Shown: in pieces, positions 24,953 to 37,200 of the stretch | Layout: each line of letters begins with the position of its first letter | Position numbering within the stretch: position 1 is the stretch's first letter | Assembly (NCBI GenBank): GCA_040954595.2 | Contig: CM082592.2 | Location: 9,052,001 to 9,116,000 of the forward strand | DNA from: Balanoglossus misakiensis | Taxonomy: Eukaryota; Hemichordata | Direction: 5' to 3' | DNA: 64,000 bases | Translations under genes and position numbers: made by a program | Notes under the pieces: model-generated | What the model was told of the DNA's origin: nothing | Databases searched by the model: none | Seen by the model: the letters and a program-made list of their open reading frames with translations, nothing else

Positions 24953-26396
24953 TCAGAGTTTGGCAGCTTTTGTCATTTTGTAAATTGGGGTGTGGAATTC
25001 ATCGAAATAGGGCTGCAGTCGGTTCCTCACTCTCTCCACCCATGCTGCCAATTTGGGTTGATTTGGAAACACATTTCTTCCTGCAGCAGTCAACTGCATG
25101 AACTAGAAAATGGAAAAAAAAAGGTACAATGTGAGCTCTTTAAAGGGATGCTTTGATTTTCTAGGTGTCACTTACAATAGTGGGAGTTGGAATTACAGTC
25201 TGCATCCAGGCATGCAGACTACATTGTACTCGCTGATGGCGGCCATATTGATTTCCAAGTTGTGAACTATTTCTTTGTTTAAGATGTACGTTCATCACCA
25301 GTGTTTGAAAACTTGCCTGTGGCCACACTTTTAAATATTTCAGTTTTGTGTCCAATTGTAACCGTGAAAATTAGACTACTCACTTCAGGCACTGCCATGA
25401 GATCAGCGATCGTGATGTCATCGCCACACAGGAACTTTTGGTCTTTCAGAAACATCTTCTCCAAGAGATCCAAAGTGCCTTCCAGCAGATTCAAGGCTGA
25501 TTCTAGTTTCGCTTGGTCAACATCTCTCCCCTTAAATCTTGGAATGAGAACCTGTGTGCAAATTGTGGTTAAAGTGACGAGAAGATTAAACTACCAGAGA
25601 TGATGTCACAAAACTTACAAGGCAGAACAGGTAGGATCATTCAGACAGGAAATTTTTTCCTCATTTTACCCTGGGTACAAAAAGAATGGTACCTCTGTCC
25701 AAAAGACTCTGATGCAGTGCGTTCGTGTGTTGCCATGGTGCCATGCTAGATATTCATCGATTTTGGCTCTTTTAGCAGGGTTGCTAGGATACCAATGATC
25801 AGGTGTGTTGTGCTTAGCTGCTAAGTACTTCAAGATGGCCTCGCTGGAAGACAATTAAGTTAGTGGCACCAAATAATTACTCATAGTTGGGAAAAGCAAT
25901 GTAATTTACTGATAAAACACTAAATGCCCCTCCCCCCGAAGAAATGATTATGAAAACATCAAAACGAAAAGCAATTACACCAAATATTAAATCGCTAACC
26001 TCTCTGTCAGTGTGAAGTCACCATCCTTGATTGCAGGCACTCTGCCCATTGGGTTGAGCACTTTGAATTCTGCCGAGTGGTTGTCACCTATATTTGTTAC
26101 GTAAGAAAATAAAAGGACCTGAATCACAAATTCTGTGAATTTTAGTGGATCCTGGATTGCTCTGTACTGGTCAGAGGTCAACACACTTTTCATGATTGAG
26201 TGATTGTGCTCACAGTCGCCTGAGAGTTGCAATCGCATACGACCCAACCCCCAGGCGACTGTGAAAGGAACATTTATACTTTACCGTTGCCAATTGATAT
26301 GACTTTCTTCTCGTAGGGTATATTGTTCATTTCACAGAAAAGCAGCACTGACCGACATGGTTGGGACATTACGTCGTAGTACACTGTCACCACCAT
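24953..26396 (-). CDS. GSTT: theta-class glutathione S-transferase
   Basis: A cytosolic enzyme that conjugates glutathione to electrophiles. Five minus-strand exons join in phase: 26396-26285, 26087-26000, 25843-25693, 25551-25384 and 25102-24953, giving 222 aa (vertebrate GSTT is about 240). The N-terminal thioredoxin fold carries DVMSQPCRSV, where S11 is in the place of the theta-class catalytic serine. NPMGRVPAIKDGDFTLTES, spanning the exon 2-3 junction, is the glutathione-binding segment. The helical domain includes KIDEYLAWHH and FLCGDDITIADLMAVPE, both typical of theta GSTs. It converges on CHEK2 and has no operon-like link to its neighbours. GSTT1 and GSTT2 split within vertebrates, so no number is given. 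Confidence 0.93.
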
Positions 26397-26566
26397 TTTG
26401 CTCGTGCACGTGTTAGCTTAGTGCAGTGATTGTGTGAAGATACATCTACTGCAGTCTGATATGGATCAGAATTTTAGGTGTACTGTGCAACAAACTTTGA
26501 CCTGTTGGTTCAGTGAGCACTGTAAACATGGTCAAAGGTCGGCTTATTAGTCAGGTCCCTTACAAA

Positions 26567-26702
26567 CATATCCTATAGGATTCCTATAGAATTATATAGG
26601 ACTATCCCATAGGATTCCTATAGGATAGTCTTATAAGATTTTGGCACCTTTCTTAAAGGAATCCTAAAAGAATCCTTTTAGGGTTCCTGAAGGATTCCTA
26701 GC
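26567..26702. repeat. palindromic TCCTATAGGA array
   Basis: An imperfect series of short palindromes: exact TCCTATAGGA decamers at 26571-26580 and 26616-26625, with decayed forms (TATATAGGA, CCCATAGGA, AGGAATCCT, AGGATTCCT) between and after them up to about 26702. The segment lies in the non-coding gap between the GST gene and the tRNA. No known family is recognised. Confidence 0.55.
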
Positions 26703-27046
26703 TTGTCTCTAAATTCTGTGTTACCCCGACGTCCTGTCATTATCAGTTGCCAATCCGGAATACAAGCTGTACATTTTCGTTCAAAATATCTCCATACAAC
26801 GTAGAGACGTTTTATTTATCTGTAGGGTAAGTTGAAACGCCATCAAAATCAATACTGCCACAAGTTATAAAAGTTAAAACTGATAAATTAGCTATTTGAC
26901 CATTTCTGAATTGAATCTCTTTTTGCAATGATATATATGAGCAATCTTTTGAGGTGGAAGAAAATATTATTAAAAGAAAAAAATACTATAAATTTGTAGG
27001 TCGGCAAAACCCCATACAAAATATATGAGTGGAAAAAGTTGCTTTC

Positions 27047-27119
27047 AGCCCCCTGTGAGATTCGAACTCACGACCCCTGGTTTACAAGACCAGTGCTCTA
27101 ACCACTGAGCTAAGGAGGC
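27047..27119 (-). tRNA. tRNA-Thr (anticodon TGT)
   Basis: Read on the minus strand, the 73 nt fold into a full cloverleaf. The acceptor arms are GCCTCCT and AGGGGGC, the D arm is GCTC/GAGC, the anticodon stem is CTGGT/ACCAG and the T arm is GTGAG-TTCGAAT-CTCAC. The seven-base loop CTTGTAA gives anticodon TGT (Thr). A T5 run on the minus strand (27037-27033) just after the 3' end fits an RNA polymerase III terminator. No intron is seen. Confidence 0.95.
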
Positions 27120-27125
27120 GTTGAT

Positions 27126-27135
27126 GTCACGTGAC
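27126..27135. promoter_or_regulatory. palindromic E-box GTCACGTGAC
   Basis: A perfect ten-base palindrome identical to the core of the CLEAR site bound by MiT/TFE factors (and also fitting USF/MYC-type proteins). It lies between the tRNA and TMEM199, 445 bp before the TMEM199 start. TFEB family factors drive V-ATPase and lysosomal genes in animals, so the place is suggestive. It also abuts the tRNA 5' flank, so its target is uncertain. Confidence 0.4.
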
Positions 27136-27300
27136 ATTTCAGTTCTCTAGAACAGTTTGGCTGACACACAACCGTACAGACTGCGTACTGAAGCAAGTAA
27201 CATCCATTCATATCCATTAATTGTATAATTTGTATATATTTGACAGAATGTTTCAGAAATTACATTAATTAGGTTTCAATTTCATCACTGTTACAGAGAA

Positions 27301-27540
27301 TCCTTAATATGGCGGGGGCATTGGGTGGTGAATAAGTCGTCATGTTGTTTTTCTGGAACCATGATTTCAGCTGAAATACCCAACTTTGTTCTTTGTTGCA
27401 GGTGGGACCAGTATCCCTATCATCGTCGCTTGAACTTTTCGCGATCGGGCGTTATTTCAGCACGTACGGCTCATGTAATTGGATCCGCAGACGTCACTTT
27501 GAGGAATTCCCATTCGGTGACGTCATATTGAGCATGTGAC
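27301..27540 (+). promoter_or_regulatory. TMEM199 promoter elements
   Basis: A YY1-type AATATGGCGG (27306-27315), a GACGTCAC half-palindrome (27490-27497) and a full CRE TGACGTCA (27518-27525) lie within 280 bp upstream of the TMEM199 start. No TATA box is apparent. Confidence 0.45.
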
Positions 27541-27580
27541 CAAATGGGGTATCCCCATCCCAGAATCCCAGGCCGAAAAA

Positions 27581-29600
27581 ATGGCGATCCGTGTGGTTCT
27601 CAGTCAACGGATACGGCGGGTGATAAAAACAGTCTTAACTGATGATACTGTTCCGGACAAGCTACGAGTGGAACTAGAAAAGTACTGTGATAGTGATGAG
27701 GATGAAGTCGAAAGTATTCCATTCGAAATTGTCCGGATGTGTCACCAGCAACTGACGAAAGGTAATGAATCATTCCATTCCATTGATTGACTTTGTTTGG
27801 ACTTCGAGTTTCTGCACTCACAGGGTTTCAGGTAAATGATTACTAGTAATCTATTTTTGTGTGCAAGGCTATATGCTGCTACCGACTGTTTTATTGGAGA
27901 CGACTCCATGCTCCGATAACGAACGTGTGCATAAGCCTCCTGATTCCAACGTGGCTTGCGTACGCCAATGAACCCTGGCCCATATTACTGCTTCGGTGAT
28001 CACTGCGTCTCACGTGACCAGACAGGCATCTTGTCAAGTGATCTTTTGGCAATTCCACTAAAATGGACTTCCTTTCTTTGTTTATTCCAGATGGAACATC
28101 ATCACTGTATTTACATGAGCTCTTAGAGGGCAGTGAAGTTTACTATCCACCCTTGCCAAAACCGAGACGAGTAAGTCTTAGTGAAATCACACTTGTCATC
28201 ACAAGCTAACCAGTGCTGGGCATACCATAGACAGTCTACTGTCTATGGGCATACCTAGAGACGCAGATGTAGAGTTGGCTCGATCTTTACTCTGATGGGT
28301 CTGTGCGGTTCTGTTCTCAGATGTCTGCCTCACTACATCTGAACCTGCACCATAGAAACTCTTTTTTTTTCAAAGGAAACTTCTCAGCCTATCAGAAAGC
28401 TGCTAACTCAGCAGTTTTAGGTACATATTCTGACACGTCATAGTGTCTTTTATAATGAGTGCTCTGATTGGCTTGAGAAAGCGCAAGATTTAAACAAGAT
28501 TTTCTAAAAGCCAACTTGACCTCAGCCAATTTCTTTACCTGTTGTCTTGCAGAACCCTGAATTAGTAGCAAGATTAGAAAGAATAAAGACAGTACTAGAA
28601 AACAGACAGTATATGGAAATGACAAAAGGAATAAATACAAGGGTAAGGCTGGTAATTCTATATACATGGATCTTTGTTTATAGAACTATGTAAAAGATAG
28701 AACCTTACTAGAAAATGTCATGATACATACAAAGATGGCCTGGTGTAAAGTGCCCAAATAAGCAACAGCGCCCTCAACTTTTAGACATTCAATTTCCTAT
28801 ATGAACAATCATACATATTGTATGCATTGAAGGTTTGAAGCATCATTTATTTGCCTTTTCCAACCAACCTGAATAATCACAGTAATGTTGGTATTTAGCA
28901 TTGTTGTCACATTATAATCTTTATTTTTCCCTTGACATATCACAGGCTCAATCAACATTTTCAGAGTTTGGCTCAGAAGGTGAGATTCTACTAAAAATAG
29001 AAACTTCTTATTCCCCTACAAGTTGAACCACAGTGTTCAGATCCAAGCATGAATTCTGGCACCATCTAAAAACAAATAGAATATTTGATTGAACACAGTA
29101 TCATAGATCATGCGACTGTGAGTTTGGACTGTTTTTCCTGGATAAATAACTTTTACCACATCATGCATTTCATGTAATTCTTTTTTTTTTCTTGCTGGCT
29201 GACGACATCTTTACACTTTTTCAGTGAGATCTGTGAAGAAACATCTGATAACAGTGATGAATTCATTCTTGACGGTGATTGGAGCATTTGTGTTTGGCTA
29301 CATGGCTGCAAGCTTCTCCCACCAGCCTTTACCTTTGGTGAGTCGAGTTATTCAATTTGTGGCCAAACTGGACTGGTATGCATACAAGATTAGAACTCCA
29401 ACGTGTACAAACCAGTGAAAGAACAGAACTATACGTGATAAACTAACAAAACAATAAGTCAAAATATTCAAATGTTACAGCTGATGTAACTTTACTGAGA
29501 CACTCATTCTTTTTTCTTTCAGTGTGTCATGGTTGGGATTATCTTTTCAACAATTGTTGGCCTTGCAGATTTGTACTTTCTTGCCAAGTCATCACTATGA
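27581..29600 (+). CDS. TMEM199: TMEM199, V-ATPase assembly factor (Vma12 family)
   Basis: The animal relative of yeast Vma12, an ER/Golgi membrane protein that with CCDC115 assembles the V0 sector of the proton pump; loss disturbs acidification and glycosylation. Six exons join in phase: 27581-27761, 28091-28170, 28553-28642, 28946-28979, 29225-29337 and 29523-29600, giving 191 aa (human 208). The family signature is clear: SLYLHELLEGSEVYYPPLP (65-83) followed by RNPELVARLERIK. The C-terminus has two membrane spans (about 136-158 and 167-186) ending in LADLYFLAKSSL. The start at MAIRVVLSQ is the first ATG of the frame; upstream in-frame codons include only a GTG. V-ATPase work ties it loosely to its neighbour CASTOR, which also acts in lysosomal nutrient signalling. 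Confidence 0.93.
28225..28248. repeat. perfect short hairpin in TMEM199 intron 2
   Basis: CCATAGACAGT (28225-28235) and ACTGTCTATGG (28238-28248) are exact reverse complements with a two-base loop, within the intron 28171-28552. Confidence 0.6.
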
Positions 29601-30268
29601 CGACACCATACCTGAACTTGCTGCGAGAAAGTTGACTTTATACCTTTGATTATATTTTCTGAAGAGACATAAAAGTTCCAGTTCTGTGGAAAGTTGGCAT
29701 CTTTCATATCAATGTACATAGATGGTGGAGCTGAAAGTTGACACAAACAGTTCTGACATGAGACTGTAGTCAACTCATGATTTGGAAGTGGGGACCACAG
29801 TAATCCTTTGAACTTTGCCTCTGAAAAAACTTCTGAATGATGTCTTGAGTCTTAAGGAACAAAGGATATTGTATTTGATTATTTTTGTGTGTGAGAAGTA
29901 CTGTTTGTTATTTATTGCATCATGGACATGACATGTGAATACTTTGATGTACTGGCCCAAAACCACTATCCTGTCTCAGATGGGCTGAAAATGTGACCCA
30001 CTTTCAGCACCTAGGGGGCTCTAAAAATGCTCCCTCACTTATAGCCAAACAGGAGCAATAATGGGATTCACTCAGGCAGCACATACCGTAAAGTGATGTA
30101 GATAATGGCCTGTCACAGGTCGAAACGCCCATCTGAATTCAGCGTTTGACAGCCAGGCCATAATGATCATAGACGCCATGAAAACGTTTACATTTACACA
30201 TATGAGTGTATATAATCAAGTGATTGTGATTCATTAATCATTGAGATCTGTGGACAAATTTAGTCCGA

Positions 30269-30284
30269 AATAAAGTGAAATAAA
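30269..30284 (+). terminator. paired AATAAA signals of TMEM199
   Basis: AATAAA occurs at 30269-30274 and again at 30279-30284, about 670 nt after the TMEM199 stop, with no coding frame between. They are the likely end of its 3' UTR. Confidence 0.5.
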
Positions 30285-30589
30285 TAATACATTCCCTGTT
30301 AAAACTGTGGTTCGTGTACATATTCTTTCTCAATAGGAATTACTGTAATATGGTGAGGATCTTGGAACGGGTACGGTGGCCAGTGAAAGCGTGTTTGTGA
30401 TATGTTAGAGATCAAAAATTTATAAGGAGTTGACAAAGAATTGTTTGCATGTTTCACACACCACTCAAACAACAGAACTGGTTCGATAAACCAGCCGATC
30501 TGTATTTAAAACTACGAGAGAGAGAGAGCGAGAGACAGATCGCCACATCAGACATACGTCATCATCTAGTTTTCTCTGTCTGGACTGAG

Positions 30590-31280
30590 GGGGCGTTATA
30601 CAGATCGACCAACATGGCGGCTTGCTCAAAATGGGAGTGAAGTATCACGACGTGAAGAATTGACACCGGTTTGACGCCTTCACGACAAGTACTTGATATT
30701 GTTATCATTCTATCTGGGTCAATAAGTGATCCAAGCCACTCAAGAGCTTCATAGATTCCAGGTATCAGTTGCAGTCGTCGAGTTGCGCGATAAAACAAGG
30801 GCGGGCTCTGCCGGACTGGAAAGACCGGTGTGTACGTGTGTGGAGTTTGTTCCCAGTGTTAGTGTGTAAAGCTGGAACTGACAAAGGCTGCGTTGTTCAC
30901 CCAGCTGACTTGGTGACCGTATTTTTCCACTGATTGTGGGAACGTGTCGGTGTAATTTGAAATTTCCAGGGCATTTCTAACACTTGTACGCTAACCTTTT
31001 CTCCGGAAGTTGCATAGTGTGTACAAACCGCAGTGGGCAGAGGGAACGAGTCTAAATTTGACGTGTGTGGATGTCAACACGACGATAGCTCGGTCGAACG
31101 GAATGTAACTGGAGTAGGTGGTGAACATTTGCATCTGATAGGACCTACATACTCCCGATCATACCAGAGAAAAGAGTGACCACACGTGCGAATATCTCCA
31201 AAGGGAGGGTATCGACAGTTATTTGCTAATCAAACGCACGATCACAAAGCGCTGCATACATTGAGTTGTTTTGGGAAACC
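30590..31280 (+). promoter_or_regulatory. CASTOR promoter and 5' UTR region
   Basis: A YY1-type AACATGGCGG (30611-30620) opens a more CpG-rich stretch that runs to the first coding exon. There is no TATA box in a useful place. The 5' UTR may be long and unspliced, since no clear acceptor precedes the ATG at 31281. Confidence 0.4.
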
Positions 31281-34200
31281 ATGCAAAGTGGCATGGAACT
31301 GCATATTCTGGATCACAAAGTTTACTTGATTAGCGTGGAGAAGGAGGCTATACCATTCGTTACACATTCACTGGTCAAGTTGGCTCTACTGTACAAGTAC
31401 ACAAAGTAAGTTTATTTCCCAGGTCTCACATGTGGCAGTTGTGAGACTGTCCCACCCCCTGGCCTGATTTCATCATAAGTATTTCCCCAAACAAGATGGT
31501 GTTCTCCATTGGATTGTGCCATGGATATTAGCCTGCGTACATGTCTGTATGTTCCCACACAGACCTGTACGCAGGCTACATGGATATTAGCATTAACACT
31601 ATCTTGTTCAGGGGAAATACTAAACTGAAATGGCGCCGTCTTGTCTTCTCCTCCGTGCAAAACAAGCCCTTCCTCTTGATTTATATTCTAGGGCACTCGG
31701 CATACACACCGGGTTCATGACCCTTATAAGTGTCAGTTACCTGACTTTTATCCTACCTGAAAACAGGCCATGTATACAAAGTTGTGAACTTTGCAGGGGG
31801 TCAGTGAATAGCTGTGTGACTCCTGTAGCAAAGAAGATTACTAGGTTTGCAAAGTAAGGACAGGACCTTAAGCCATAAATTTGCTGATTTTTCAGGGTAT
31901 AATTGGCAGTGTCCCCATCTGTGTCAGGGTCAGTCAGAGTTCAGCTCATGTTTGGTGGGCCACTCTGCAATGATATGCATTATGCCCAGAGCCCTGGCAC
32001 TGGCCTGATGCAGATTTGCATCAGTAGTGTTTGACCAAAAGTCTCTTTGACCCTGTGCTTGAGAGAGGTCATGGTCATGGGCCATTGCAATCATTGCAGC
32101 TGCACCTAGATTATATTCACCAGTAGAAACATTTTGAAATTTGGCGGTGGTGAAATATGATGCTAGTAGTAAATTCCTGAAGTTCTAAGATGGGTTAAAA
32201 GTTGGTATGCTACCTGCACAGTATATCGGCAACCATCGGCTACATTTGCCTGACTTATCATGTTTGCTCCCAATCCATGCTTGACCAACTGACCTAATTT
32301 TCTGTCATGAAGGTCATCCTGAGGTCAAGGCTGCAAATTCATATACAAATTCATCTAATAAAACACATCTATCAGGAAAACTACCCGGGAGACACTGTTG
32401 GGGGAATGACTTTTTCTTAAATTCGGCAAGGACTGGACTGGTGTTTGCGTGATTGACAACCAACATTTACTACACTAGCTGTACACATTTACCTTTGTAA
32501 AACCCACCTTTACGTTAATGACATCACACAGATCAAGTCATCCCAGTCTAGATTTGATAACCTTGCACAGGTCAGAGTTTTTATATGGGACAGCTGGTTT
32601 GGGTTCCCATGATGCATCTGAACTCTCTCCAAAATGGATGATACATGTGTCTGTTCCAACAGGCCTGAAACAATGAAAGTATGGACATGTACATTTATTT
32701 TTATAACAGGAATTATTTTTTCTTTTGCAGGTGTCGATTTTTTAGCTACACAGAAACCTGCGATGATTTCTCTGTAATTGTTGATGAAGGTGGATACCAA
32801 GGTAGGCATATGTAAATAGTGATATTACGGTGATTAGCTGTTACTAAATTTATGGTAATATATTCATACACACACCTGGAAATTTGGATAGTCATTGTTA
32901 TTGCACCTGTGTCAGTTAGTATACATGTATTAAAATTTGTCATTTTTGGTGAGTCAAGATTGCTGTCTTTTGACATTATTATGGATATTTTTTCCATAAT
33001 AGTGTTGAACGGCACTGGTGTAGATTCCTGCGTATGTATATTATAAATATTCCATATGTGATCGCGATCGTAGAACACCCTATCAATAAGATGATTGATG
33101 AACATTTACTTGTCCAGTGTTAACTCATTCATCACACATTTCATATTGGCTGTTTAAAGTATTGCTGATATTGATAAGTGCTCTATATTGACATTCATGA
33201 ATAAAATGAGCCTGTGGCCACAAAAGTATTACATATGGGGTTCGTCAGTTTGTATAATCAATAGCCTCTTAATTGATCAATTTCTGAACCGTGTGAATAT
33301 TACTAAATGTGCATGTAGTGTTTAGCAATATTGACATTTTTCATGCGGCGCCATAGTGACATTGAGAGAAATGGTGATTAGTTTTGTCTGCAATAATCAT
33401 GTTACTCTCGACTGACTGGAAAGTGGAGAGGGGATCTGGGCACAAAAGGTGAAAACAGTGCGAGAAAAATGGCCATAGAAATACATGTATTCCTAAGAAA
33501 CATGCTCACCCACCCACATGTGTTTATTTTTACCACTATCATGTGAAATATTGGCAGTGTGACTATTTCAAAAGCCGTCAGCATAAACATCTTATTGCTT
33601 TTATATCTGTTTAAGGCTGGCAAGAGCTCTGTAACCATGGCAACTTAGTACCAGACTGAACTCTGAAAAATCATGATATCAATCACAGGATAGATATTCT
33701 TGATAAGGTAGCTCTCGTTTAAAAAAACGATTTCAGTGAAAATTTATTATTCTGTCTACATTGGCAATAGAGTGCTGAGAGAAATTAGGGCCTACAGCAG
33801 AAGCTCAAGTGGAGTTGTTTCTGAAACACGAACAAGCACACCAGCTTGACAGACGACATTCTAGTTATTTCAGATATGGTCTTGAAGGTGGATGGCATTT
33901 TGATGTGTTTGATCAGGGCCAGTATTATTTGTAAGTAGGTTTTTCTAATCATCAAGAGTCTTTATGTCCAGGTCATGTGTAGTATAATATCAACATACAA
34001 TGTATAGGTTCATGTACTGGTAATTTTGTCTGCTGGTACTTAGTGACTGATACACAGGTAGTATAGAAGGGTCCGGAAATTACATCCTGACACAGTACTC
34101 AACATTATATAGTGTTTGTGTGTTTAATACCAGTATCAACAGTGGGTTCATCCCTCTGACAAATAACTAATTAGCAGTTACTCTGGATGGTTGACGTCAG

Positions 34201-37200
34201 TCTGTCCATAACGGTGGAATTCATAGTATGCTGGAATTTATCAGTCGGTACACATTGGTGTTTGCGGTCAGATGATCAGAATAGTCGGTGTGTGGAGATG
34301 AGTCACTGACTATCCCAGGTTTACAGAACGACTACTTGTAGCAAAGGGCAGTTACACACCAGAACTTTATCTCCGAGCACTGTTTGCAGTTCTCGGTGAT
34401 TAGAAATGTACTTGTACTGGTACGTGTGGTTCTACATGTAGTGCGTCTATAACCTTGTCAATTTTATTTTCACAGACAGCTCTGCTTTGTAGAGGCTTAT
34501 TAATTAATATATGAGCAAATTGAAATCACTCATTTGGGTATTGGCAGCTCATCAAACCTTTCAAATACAAAATGTGCTAATTGACAAGTCAGGTTAGCTG
34601 TCAGGTGTCTGCCTGTAGGGCAAAATACTAATAGTTTATTTATAATGCAGGTAGCTGAATAGGGACGTAGTCTGGGTATGTGCAACATAGATGTTCTGGG
34701 AAACAGGGTTAATACAGATTAAGGTTGTATGGATTAAATTCCCAGAAGGGAGAGAGCTGCATCATTATGCAGGTGTCGGTGCCAATTTTCATATTGCGTG
34801 TTTTTGGGGTCAGCCGGGGTAGAATACATTCTTGATAAATGATTGACTGTACTCTGTGTGTTTGACAGATAGATTTCGGGGACCAGGGTGGTTTTGATTG
34901 CTTCTGAACACAGTACAAATGCGCGCTAAACACTGCCTGGTATTTTTGACGATTTGTATATATGTCAGCTGCTGTGCCACTTTCCAGAGGGGATGTTCAA
35001 CTGCATGTTGCTATAGCAACAAAGCTAACCAATGGCAGGTTTGATCATCCTCTTGCCACATGCTTATTTGCATAATTATGAGACAGGACGTAATCCGCAA
35101 TGAAGGGATTTTTTTGCCTCCAATGCAGTGAAGTTGCTATTCTGATTTTAAGAATCGCATTGTCTGTCCTGTTTAATAGTAGCCTGTGTGAAAATAATTG
35201 CTTCAGTTATCAGCTTCAGAATGAAAATCATGACTTAACACTAGTGTTGAAGATTATTACTAGTCTGAAAGGATTTATAAACAGTTGAATGATGCCAGCT
35301 GACATTTGCCCTATGTTACATTATGTACATGGATCATTTTTTTGTGCTGTGAATTTACATATTATTTGTTGAGCAGAATTAAATCTGTCATTGATAAGCA
35401 GTTTATATATGGGCAGTATCACCCCATAGTAACAGCAGTTGATTTTAATACCAGGCCTTGACAGAATCGTAGATTGCACGGGCTGTTATTAATGTAATTT
35501 AAGTTCGTTGTACTCGAAGTGATATCTCTGAGTTCTCTTGTCTGCCAGCATACATTGATGAAATCATTACAGCAGAGCCAGCCGTCTCTCATTAATGTCT
35601 CGTCTGAAGATAAAAATCTTCACTGCACGATGAAAATCCATTTGGCTGAAAGAATTGGTTCATTAACCGGCAAATTGTGATGTCGGATTTATTCGCGTGA
35701 TGTCTGAACGTTGTCCAACTGTCTGAGAAGTTGACAGGGAAATGTAACCGTTGGAGGATGCTGTGATGATAATACTGGTGTGCGCCTTTCTATCCAAGAC
35801 TTGGGTGCATCTCACCAATTCGAAAACTGTTTTCTTTTCAGCCACTGTGCTCATTATTAATTATTGAGTGAGCACAGTGAGTACAGCCAATCGTGGAAAG
35901 GGGATAAAACATCATCAACCCAATCCAGCCAATGAAACCACTTCATCTGACTCCATCCAGCCAATCAGATCACTTCTTCTAAACAACACTGACCTATCGC
36001 GACAGAAGTTACTCACATTTTCCATGTCAATTTTTTTTTACTAATTTCCCCCCAGAAATTCCCAAACACGAGAAGGTGAAGGTTCAGCCGGATAAATGGC
36101 GTGTCCTGAATGTAGCAGTTGGTGCGTACGCAACCAATAAGGTGTCCGGTCTTACCAAGATAGCCAAGTCAGTCATCCTCCCATTGGCCGATTACCATGT
36201 CTCTGTGTTTTGCATGTCTACTTACCAAACAGACTTTATCTTGGTGAGTGGAATACGCAGCATCACACTTAAAGCTTGTCGAAATCAAATCATGTCTGGA
36301 CCTTTTATTTGTGAATTCTTACATGATTTTGAAGACTAGTTTGTATAATATATAAAGAGTGTTACAAGATTTCAGTTTACAAATTTGGCTCCCAATTGGC
36401 ACTTATACATTCTCTAATTTTACTGTTGTGACTGATTACATTATTTCTTTCTCAGATAAAGGAAAATGATTTAGAGAAAGCAATAGAATGTCTGTCGGCA
36501 AACTTTAAAGTCTTCCAGGAGAAAGATGGGGAAACGTTACCTGTACCGATCAACCAACCAGTCGATGAAGACAAGCTGCTGGATCCAGGTGAGTGAAGAA
36601 TGTAACAGTGTCGCTGATTGGGCACGTCCTTGACGAGACAGCACTTGTGATTGGTTTATAATGAGACAACACTTGTGATTGGTTATTAAGGGAGTGGTCA
36701 TAAAATGTGCTGTATTGGTTAGTGAAAGCTTGAATGATTACAAACTCATGTTTTGAAAAGACCTACAAGATACCCGCCCTGGTAAATTTTTTTTCAAATC
36801 TTTCCCCCCCCGTTTCATTTCACCCTGACAGGACTTGAAAAGAACAGACACTACAATGTAGTTACAAATGGGATCAGAGGTACAGTGAGTCTGGCTTCCC
36901 AGCCAATTTCTAACATTAGCGTTCAACTATAAAAAGAAAGGGTTGAAAGGTGTATATTGATTTATTACTATGTGATGGACAAGACTACGTCTACGGTTTG
37001 GCAAATAGATTGGGTTCTTATCTGTCCAGCCTACCAACCAATTCCAAAGCCTTGGCTTATCTGTCAGAAATGTGTAAGAGAGATCGTAAGAGATTTATTT
37101 TCCAATTTTAGTATAAAAACCAAGCTGTAAGATACAATTTTTTTTGTTCTGTTATATATCTCTTGTGTAATATGGAGTATAATATATATTTATATACGTC

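Noticed and set aside
27536-27580. Longer TMEM199 N-terminus starting at GTG 27536.
   Set aside because: It needs a non-ATG start; ATG 27581 gives a product of about the right length for the family.
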